In this document: piece after piece, positions 58,434 through 64,000 of the stretch
How the letters are laid out: every line of letters begins with the position of its first letter
Numbering within the stretch: position 1 is the stretch's first letter
Origin: CAVQRC01 sp963715045
GTDB lineage: Bacteria > Planctomycetota > Planctomycetia > Pirellulales > Lacipirellulaceae
Assembly (NCBI GenBank): GCA_963715045.1
Contig: CAVQRC010000043.1
Location: 1 to 64,000 of the forward strand
DNA length: 64,000 nt
Direction: 5' to 3'
Position numbers and translations under genes: made by a program
Notes under the pieces: model-generated
Database searches by the model: none
Told to the model about the DNA's origin: nothing
Seen by the model: the letters and a program-made list of their open reading frames with translations, nothing else

Positions 58434-60707
58434 CTACTCGACTCTTTGCAGTCGCCAGCACTGGTGAATGCGTTGATTGCGGAAGTCCTCGGGAATCGTC
58501 CGCCGCGTGATCTCACGGCAAGCGTATCCCTGGAGTTTACCGGCGTCGAACTTGAAGCGCCGGTAGTTCGTGGAGAAGAATACAATGCCACCCGGTGTCA
58601 TATGGTGTCGCAAGCGGCGGAGCAATTCCACGTAATCGCGGTCAATGTCCCAATCGGCCGTTCGATCCTTGCTGTTGGAGTAAGTGGGTGGATCAACGAC
58701 GGCCAAGTCGAATCTCGATTCGCCTTGCTGGCTGCGAAGATACTCCATGGCATCGGATAAAACGAAGACGTGATCATTGCTGTCGAGATCGTTGAGTCGG
58801 AGATTGTCGCGGGCCCACTTGAGATAAGTCCTGGAGGCGTCGACCGTGACCGTGTTGGCGGCTCCGCCGGCTGCCGCGTAGACGGTGAAGCTGCCGGTGT
58901 ATCCAAACAAGTTCAGAAATGAAACATCTTGGGCCTGATCGCGTACCAACCCGCGGGTGAGACGGTGGTCCAAAAACAATCCCGTATCGACATAGTCGGA
59001 GAGGTTCACCCGGAACTTCAGCCCGGCTTCGTCGACGTTCAGCATGTAACCAGATTGCTGCTGCCGCTGGTATTGCGTTGGGCCACGCTGCCGTTCACGA
59101 CTCTTGAGAAACACTCTCTCGAGCGGCGTGTCGAGTTGTCTGGCAGCCGTCGTGACCATCAGCTCCAGCCATGCGGCGTGCTGCGCGGGCGTTCTGTCGT
59201 GCGGTCGGACGAACTCGGCGATATGGAGATGGTCCTCGTATCGATCAACAACGAGCGGCACACCCGGCACGTCGCACTCGTAGAGACGAAAACAAGTGAT
59301 GCCGCGACTCGGCCAGCGACGGAGGTGCCGTGCCCGTTTGGCGAGGCGATTGCGAAACTCTTCCGCCTGACGCGTGGCGGTATCATCCAACCCCCCGAAC
59401 ACGGGGCCTGCAGGATACGGCTGCGAAATCGCGGTCGTTGGTTTGGCAGGCTCCTTGAACGCAACGGAAGTTGGTTCTGCGTCAGCCTTGTCGTGACGCC
59501 CGGCAGGGATGGGAGAATCGTCGTTGCCGTCGTCCTGTGCGGATTCGAAATCACGCCTCTTGGCCGGCGGCTTCGGGCCGTGAAACTGGTAGTACTGGCA
59601 GGCGATCGGCCCGTTGTACAGCTTTCGTCGCCGATCCGCGGGTTGCCCGATCGCTGCTTCGAATTCTGGTTGGGCCGTGAGGATAAAGTGCGACCACGTC
59701 GGAAGCCGGCGAAGGACCTGCGGAATCGCCCGGACAATGTCGGCAACTTCGCGATCGGAACCGAGCCGCTCGCCGTAAGGCGGGTTGGTGATCACGCAGC
59801 CGAACTCGCGTTTGCTCCGGAGGTTTTCAAAGGGCTGTTGCTGGAAGTGGATGTCGTCCGCGACTCCGGCCAGTTCGGCATGGTGGCGGGCGAGGCGGAG
59901 CGGTTCGGGGTCGATATCGGTGGCGAGGAGTCGTTCCGAGAGGGGGGGGGCGATTGCATCCCGGGCCGTCTGGCGAGCACTTGTCCACGCTTCATTGCTG
60001 ATTCGGGGCCATTGCTCGGCAGCGAAACTGCGGTTCATCCCGGGGGCGATCCTGCGGCCGATCATGGCCGCTTCGATGGCGATCGTTCCCGTGCCACAGA
60101 ACGGGTCGATGAACGGACGCTCGGGAGTCCAGAAACTAAGGAACACGAGCGCGGCGGCGAGTGTTTCCCGCAGCGGAGCCGCTCCCGTCAGGGGACGATA
60201 TCCTCGCTTGTGCAATCCGTCCCCGGTGGTGTCAATGCTCAACGCTGCGATATCATCAAGAAGAGCGACCTCGACGCGGTACAGGCCGCGTTCCTCAGGC
60301 AACTCGCCGACATCGTGGGCTTGCCTGAGTTTTTCGACAATGGCTTTCTTGACGATCCGCTGGCACGCCGGCACGCTCGACAGCTGCGATCGCCGCGACC
60401 GACCGACGACGGGAAACTGGCCATCGGGTGGAATCCACTCGTGCCACGGCAAAGCAAAAGTGGCGTCGAAAAGTTGGCCGAAGTCGGACGCTGGAAATCG
60501 TCCCAGGCCCACCAGCACCCGCTCGGCCGAACGCAGGAAAATATTGCAGCGGGGAATATCGGCCGCGGCTGCCTGAATCGCGAGCCGCCCGGGTTGCAGT
60601 GTTCGCGGCTCGAAGTTCAACTCGGACAGTTCTCGGCGAACGACCGCTTCGAGGCCGAACGCGGTTGTCACGATCAATTCGAGGGGGTTTGAACTGGTAT
60701 GCGTCAC
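58434..60707 (-). CDS. rlmL: Bifunctional 23S rRNA methyltransferase RlmKL
   Basis: A 757-residue protein with the two-methyltransferase layout of RlmKL, which makes m2G2445 (N-terminal half) and m7G2069 (C-terminal half) in 23S rRNA. An N-terminal THUMP region (ELIVTTAFGLEAVVRRELSEL) precedes the first methyltransferase, with PFIDPFCGTGTIAIEAA and the catalytic NPPYGER. The second half has the SAM site LNLFGYTGSFTVYAAAGGA and VDPPTYSNS. A low-complexity linker (about 375-440) joins the halves. The length fits the family (about 700). Confidence 0.93.
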   Translation of the reverse strand: MTHTSSNPLELIVTTAFGLEAVVRRELSELNFEPRTLQPGRLAIQAAAADIPRCNIFLRSAERVLVGLGRFPASDFGQLFDATFALPWHEWIPPDGQFPVVGRSRRSQLSSVPACQRIVKKAIVEKLRQAHDVGELPEERGLYRVEVALLDDIAALSIDTTGDGLHKRGYRPLTGAAPLRETLAAALVFLSFWTPERPFIDPFCGTGTIAIEAAMIGRRIAPGMNRSFAAEQWPRISNEAWTSARQTARDAIAPPLSERLLATDIDPEPLRLARHHAELAGVADDIHFQQQPFENLRSKREFGCVITNPPYGERLGSDREVADIVRAIPQVLRRLPTWSHFILTAQPEFEAAIGQPADRRRKLYNGPIACQYYQFHGPKPPAKRRDFESAQDDGNDDSPIPAGRHDKADAEPTSVAFKEPAKPTTAISQPYPAGPVFGGLDDTATRQAEEFRNRLAKRARHLRRWPSRGITCFRLYECDVPGVPLVVDRYEDHLHIAEFVRPHDRTPAQHAAWLELMVTTAARQLDTPLERVFLKSRERQRGPTQYQRQQQSGYMLNVDEAGLKFRVNLSDYVDTGLFLDHRLTRGLVRDQAQDVSFLNLFGYTGSFTVYAAAGGAANTVTVDASRTYLKWARDNLRLNDLDSNDHVFVLSDAMEYLRSQQGESRFDLAVVDPPTYSNSKDRTADWDIDRDYVELLRRLRHHMTPGGIVFFSTNYRRFKFDAGKLQGYACREITRRTIPEDFRNQRIHQCWRLQRVE

Positions 60708-60966
60708 CTTGAACTCGCTGCCCAGCGCATCCGATCACGGCCGCAACACCGCTGCCTGGAGAGACCACTGCTGCCTGAAGAGACCGCACGTCATCAGCCC
60801 AGCAACAGCCAATGTGTCACCAAGCGGATACGACCGCAAGGCGGTGATCTGTCGCGTGCCGACGTCTACGCAGTCCTCCAAATTCCTTGGAAGCCGTTGC
60901 AAAGCGTGTCTTTGCTTCCTTGTTTTCCCACCGTGGCAGGTCTGAAACCGGGTTGTGCCAGGTGAT

Positions 60967-62649
60967 CTAAAAGGGAGTCTGGTACGGAGCGGCCTCATCT
61001 CGCTGGCGGCAGGAAGCAATGAGCGTCTGGAACTGCTGTTCAAGTCCCTGGCAATTTCGCCGAAGACTCGGAAACAGGACCTCAATCTCAGCCAGATGGC
61101 TTCGCAGTTCAGAGACCGCCTTGTCGACGACCCAGGTGGGCTGCAGCGTTGCGTCGCAGAGTGTCTGGTACCGCCGCCGCAAGCCGGCGGCGAGAATCAG
61201 CGAATCGTCGGTGGACTCGCGATCAAGCTCGGCGTTGAGCGCGGTAATCTGGGCGCCGATTCCCAGCAGGTGGATTTCCACCGCCACAACGGGTGGCGGA
61301 TCTCCCTCGGTCGCTGCATCGGCAAACGGCACCTTGCGTGTCGAATCGGTGAGACGCTCGCCCCGGACATCGGCCGATACGGGGCCACAGCGGTCCCCTG
61401 CTGGCCAGTTGCTCTCGTAGGACGTGGGCCGTGCTCGAAACCAGGCAGGGGGTGTCGTCACAGCTGCCGTCGCGGGCACATCCGTGGGCTCCAGAGGCTC
61501 CTGCGTTGAGTTGTCAAAGTCGTAGCCGACGGTGGCCTCGAGCCGCCGCCACTGGGCGATCTCCTCTTCCCAGGCCTGCCGCGTAGTGTGAAACGAAAAA
61601 GCGAAGTCAGGATCCATGAACAGGCTGTCGAGATGCATGAAGACGGGGGTGTCGTCCGCGGCCATCGCTTGACAGATCGGGCAAGTGCAGTCGGCCATCG
61701 CTTCGAGCCCGGTCAATGCGAAGGGCAACCGGGATCGCTCATAGCCAATGACCTGCGTCGGACTACGCCCGTTGAGTTCCTGGTGCTGCGGCGTATGGAG
61801 CCACTCCTGCTGAAAGGCGGCGAGCCATTCGATCTCGGCCGCCAGGTCGATTGTACCGCGAGTTGACCTCACCCGTTCGCAGCAAGCGTGCAGCATGCTG
61901 CGTACGAGCTCGTAGTACAGGACGATTTCATGAGTTCCATACCCGCCTTGGCGATAAGCGCTCGAGTCGCGTCGCAAGGGAGGTGGATTGCTGCCGATGC
62001 GGGCCCATCGTTGTGCCTGGTTTTCGATGTCACAATCGATGTGTTCGCGGTGACGGAGCAGTACGTCGCGGGGCGATTGCTCGTGGAGGTCGCTGCGTTG
62101 CTCCATGAGCCAGGCCGCGTGGATCCGGCGAATCGCTTGAGGCGTCGGTTCACGGGTCGCTGCGACGGCGTCCACCAGATACTCGGCGAGCGCGCCATAG
62201 AGCACCCGCCGAGTATCGCGGACGCGCGCCTGACGTTGCCGGCGAGCGGCCGCGTGGGCCTGGCACGTGGCGATATCGTCGATCAGCAGCCAGTCATCGG
62301 CGAGCCGGAACGGAATCCGAATTGCGGTCGACTCGATGCCGTTGTGCCACGCCACCCATCCCGCACGAGTGATATCGATGGAGGTCGCTTCATACGCGAT
62401 AAGTCGGGCACCGAGGTCGATCCAGACCAGGCCGGCTCGACCGGGCCGCTGTGAGACTCCCGGGCGAAGGTCGGCGACGAAGTGCGGCGCGGCGTCCCCG
62501 TGGACGTAGCGGCGGACGGCGTCCTCAAGTTCGCCGACGTTCCGCGGGTCGGCGGAAAGTGCGGCCAGGAAACGCTCGGCCGTGGCCGGGTGCACACGCT
62601 GATGGCGGGTTCCATCGTCATCGGTCAGGTTCAGTGTCAAGTCGTTCAT
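60967..62649 (-). CDS. Conserved protein with a CPIC motif, unknown function
   Basis: A 560-residue soluble protein without a signal peptide. It is mostly helical. A short Cys cluster (DCTCPICQAM, about 346-355) could bind a metal. Other stretches are YVHGDAAPHFVADLRPG, QSPRDVLLRHREHIDCDIENQAQ and a C-terminal coiled coil (about 465-555). No enzyme family was recognised. ATG 62649 is chosen; upstream codons to 62757 do not look like the same protein. It diverges from the aldo/keto reductase. Confidence 0.75.
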   Translation of the reverse strand: MNDLTLNLTDDDGTRHQRVHPATAERFLAALSADPRNVGELEDAVRRYVHGDAAPHFVADLRPGVSQRPGRAGLVWIDLGARLIAYEATSIDITRAGWVAWHNGIESTAIRIPFRLADDWLLIDDIATCQAHAAARRQRQARVRDTRRVLYGALAEYLVDAVAATREPTPQAIRRIHAAWLMEQRSDLHEQSPRDVLLRHREHIDCDIENQAQRWARIGSNPPPLRRDSSAYRQGGYGTHEIVLYYELVRSMLHACCERVRSTRGTIDLAAEIEWLAAFQQEWLHTPQHQELNGRSPTQVIGYERSRLPFALTGLEAMADCTCPICQAMAADDTPVFMHLDSLFMDPDFAFSFHTTRQAWEEEIAQWRRLEATVGYDFDNSTQEPLEPTDVPATAAVTTPPAWFRARPTSYESNWPAGDRCGPVSADVRGERLTDSTRKVPFADAATEGDPPPVVAVEIHLLGIGAQITALNAELDRESTDDSLILAAGLRRRYQTLCDATLQPTWVVDKAVSELRSHLAEIEVLFPSLRRNCQGLEQQFQTLIASCRQRDEAAPYQTPF

Positions 62650-62972
62650 CGCTAAGACTCCAGGTTTGAGCAAATCGTGGTGAATCGGCGAGAGGTTGAG
62701 AAAGACGTCGTGAGGTGAACAAATGATCAATCCAGGCGAGAGTGTACGCGTGTACACAAATCAGACAATCCCCCAAAACGGATTTTTTCGAAATTGCGCG
62801 GCGCAGCAGCCAAGTCGCCGAGGAAGAAAGGGGGCGAGGGCGGCAACGCGAAACGGGGATAATTGCCAGTCCGGCGGCAGTTGTGGTACCGTTCGCCTGG
62901 GACCGTAGAATCTCCGCCTGCGAACTCCGTGCGGTGCAAGACCACGACGCCTTCCCTGCGAAGCTTGAACTG
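62650..62972. other. Divergent intergenic region with inverted repeat
   Basis: 323 bp between the CPIC protein and the aldo/keto reductase. It holds GTGTAC-GCGT-GTACAC (62742-62757), an inverted repeat with perfect 6-bp arms, and a small AT-rich patch around 62758-62795. No clear promoter could be picked. Confidence 0.5.
62742..62757. promoter_or_regulatory. Possible operator in the divergent region
   Basis: GTGTAC-GCGT-GTACAC: 6-bp perfect arms and a 4-bp spacer, centred about 100 bp from the CPIC gene and 220 bp from the aldo/keto reductase. The regulator is unknown. Confidence 0.35.
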
Positions 62973-63968
62973 ATGTCACGACAGGAATTGCCAGTACGGC
63001 AACTGGGAACAACGGAACTCGCATTCACCACGCTTGGCCTGGGTACCTGGGCGATCGGGGGAGGCGACTGGCAGTTTGGCTGGGGCCCCCAGGATGAGCG
63101 GGAAGCGATCGCGACCATCCAGCGGGCGGTCGAGTTGGGGATCAATTGGATCGATACGGCGGCCGTCTACGGCGGCGGGAGGAGTGAAGAGCTGGTGGGC
63201 CGAGCGATCGCCTCGGTGCCTCGACAAGACCGCCCTTACATCGCAACGAAGTGTGGCCGCAAAGTACGTTCCGACGGTTCCGTCTATGGCGAAATCAAGC
63301 GGCACAGTGTCCTGGCCGAATGCGATGCGAGCCTGTCGCGCCTTGATGTCGACGTGATCGACCTGTACCAACTCCATTGGCCGCTCCCCGAGGAAGACAT
63401 CGAGGAGGCCTGGACGTCGATGGCCGAACTCGTTCAGGCGGGCAAGGTCCGGCACATCGGTGTGTCAAATCACTCAGTGGCCCAGATGCGGCGACTGGCC
63501 ACGATCCATCCTATCGCCTCGCTGCAACCTCCCTACAGCATGGTCGTTCGCGACGCGGAAACCGAGTTGCTGCCTTATTGCCGGCAGCAGGGGATCGGCG
63601 TGGTGACCTACAGCCCTCTTTATAAGGGGCTTCTGACCGGCAGCTTTTCGCCCGCACGCGTGGCGTCGCTCGGAGCCGACGATCACCGCAGCCGCGATCC
63701 GCGGTTCCACGAGCCGGCCCTCTCGGTGCATCTCGCGCTCGTCGATCAGTTGCGCCAGATCGCGGCGGAGCAGGGGCGGACGCCGGGCGAGTTGGCGATT
63801 GCGTGGATTCTTCGCCGCCCCGAAATCACATCGGCAATTGTCGGGGCCCGCCGCCCGGCACAGATCGATGCCTTGGTTGCCGGCGGAGCCTGGGAATTCG
63901 ACGAGAAGGTCGCTGCCCGGCTTGATGCGGCCCTCTCCGATCACGCCAGCAAACTGGCGGATTCCTGA
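62973..63968 (+). CDS. Aldo/keto reductase
   Basis: A 331-residue NADPH-dependent oxidoreductase with the complete catalytic tetrad: Asp61 (NWIDTAAVYGGG), Tyr66, Lys93 (IATKCGRK) and His135 (YQLHWP). It has the usual (beta/alpha)8 barrel pieces, including GKVRHIGVSNHSVAQM and the NADP-binding end AIVGARRPAQIDALV. The substrate is unknown. ATG 62973 starts the family N-terminus (QLGTTELAFTTLGLGTW); the reading frame is open further upstream but that part is not alike. Confidence 0.93.
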   Translation: MSRQELPVRQLGTTELAFTTLGLGTWAIGGGDWQFGWGPQDEREAIATIQRAVELGINWIDTAAVYGGGRSEELVGRAIASVPRQDRPYIATKCGRKVRSDGSVYGEIKRHSVLAECDASLSRLDVDVIDLYQLHWPLPEEDIEEAWTSMAELVQAGKVRHIGVSNHSVAQMRRLATIHPIASLQPPYSMVVRDAETELLPYCRQQGIGVVTYSPLYKGLLTGSFSPARVASLGADDHRSRDPRFHEPALSVHLALVDQLRQIAAEQGRTPGELAIAWILRRPEITSAIVGARRPAQIDALVAGGAWEFDEKVAARLDAALSDHASKLADS

Positions 63969-64000
63969 AGAACTCGGTCGCGGGTGTGATCCTAGATCGA

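Overview
The window looks like chromosomal DNA of a GC-rich member of the Planctomycetota. The signs are PEP-CTERM sorting tails, very long PQQ-type beta-propeller/TPR secreted proteins, a MoxR-DUF58-VWA gene run, a Ser/Thr kinase with a C-terminal membrane anchor, cyclase-like alpha/alpha repeat proteins and ExbB/ExbD gene pairs. No phage, insertion sequence, CRISPR array or rRNA is visible. This is an inference from gene content.

Layout. 1-2400 (minus): a metal ABC importer (binding protein, ATPase, permease) whose ATPase is riddled with indels, behind a 16-bp inverted repeat. 2893-5936 (plus): a GNAT acetyltransferase and a pair of M16 peptidases, one without the zinc motif and one with it but frameshifted. 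6255-8199 (plus): a cold-shock protein with a clear terminator, then an AdoMet decarboxylase overlapping a deoxyhypusine-synthase-like gene (polyamine module). 8469-11810: an EF-hand/PQQ propeller protein, a PEP-CTERM protein and a small secreted protein.

11969-36402 (minus) is one co-directional 24-kb block. In transcription order it holds a giant propeller/TPR protein, a cyclase-like protein, MoxR, DUF58, a BatA-like VWA protein (frameshifted), a second VWA protein, a large membrane protein, a coiled-coil protein with 26 Gly-Gln-Gln units, a conserved secreted protein, an NPCBM-like protein, an intact HtrA protease and two HtrA homologues that have lost the whole catalytic triad. After HU and tRNA-Phe, 37924-49762 (plus) is a second large block: another cyclase-like/HEAT protein, a single-span membrane protein, ExbB, two ExbD, a membrane-anchored propeller protein, a family-5 solute-binding protein fused to TPR-like helices, and an unknown secreted protein. 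The two blocks diverge from a 1.5-kb centre and share protein types. Together they look like cell-envelope machines, one driven by an AAA+ ATPase and one by proton motive force.

49770-63968 is mostly housekeeping or single genes: Ser/Thr kinase, RluA-type pseudouridine synthase, Maf, an SDR, a formylglycine-enzyme-fold protein, a PEP-CTERM cyclophilin with a long structured leader, NIPSNAP, a beta-helix protein, RlmKL, a CPIC-containing unknown and an aldo/keto reductase.

Reading-frame breaks affect five genes, mostly in the first 9 kb, and nearly all are single-base insertions. Whether they are assembly errors or decay cannot be decided from the sequence alone.
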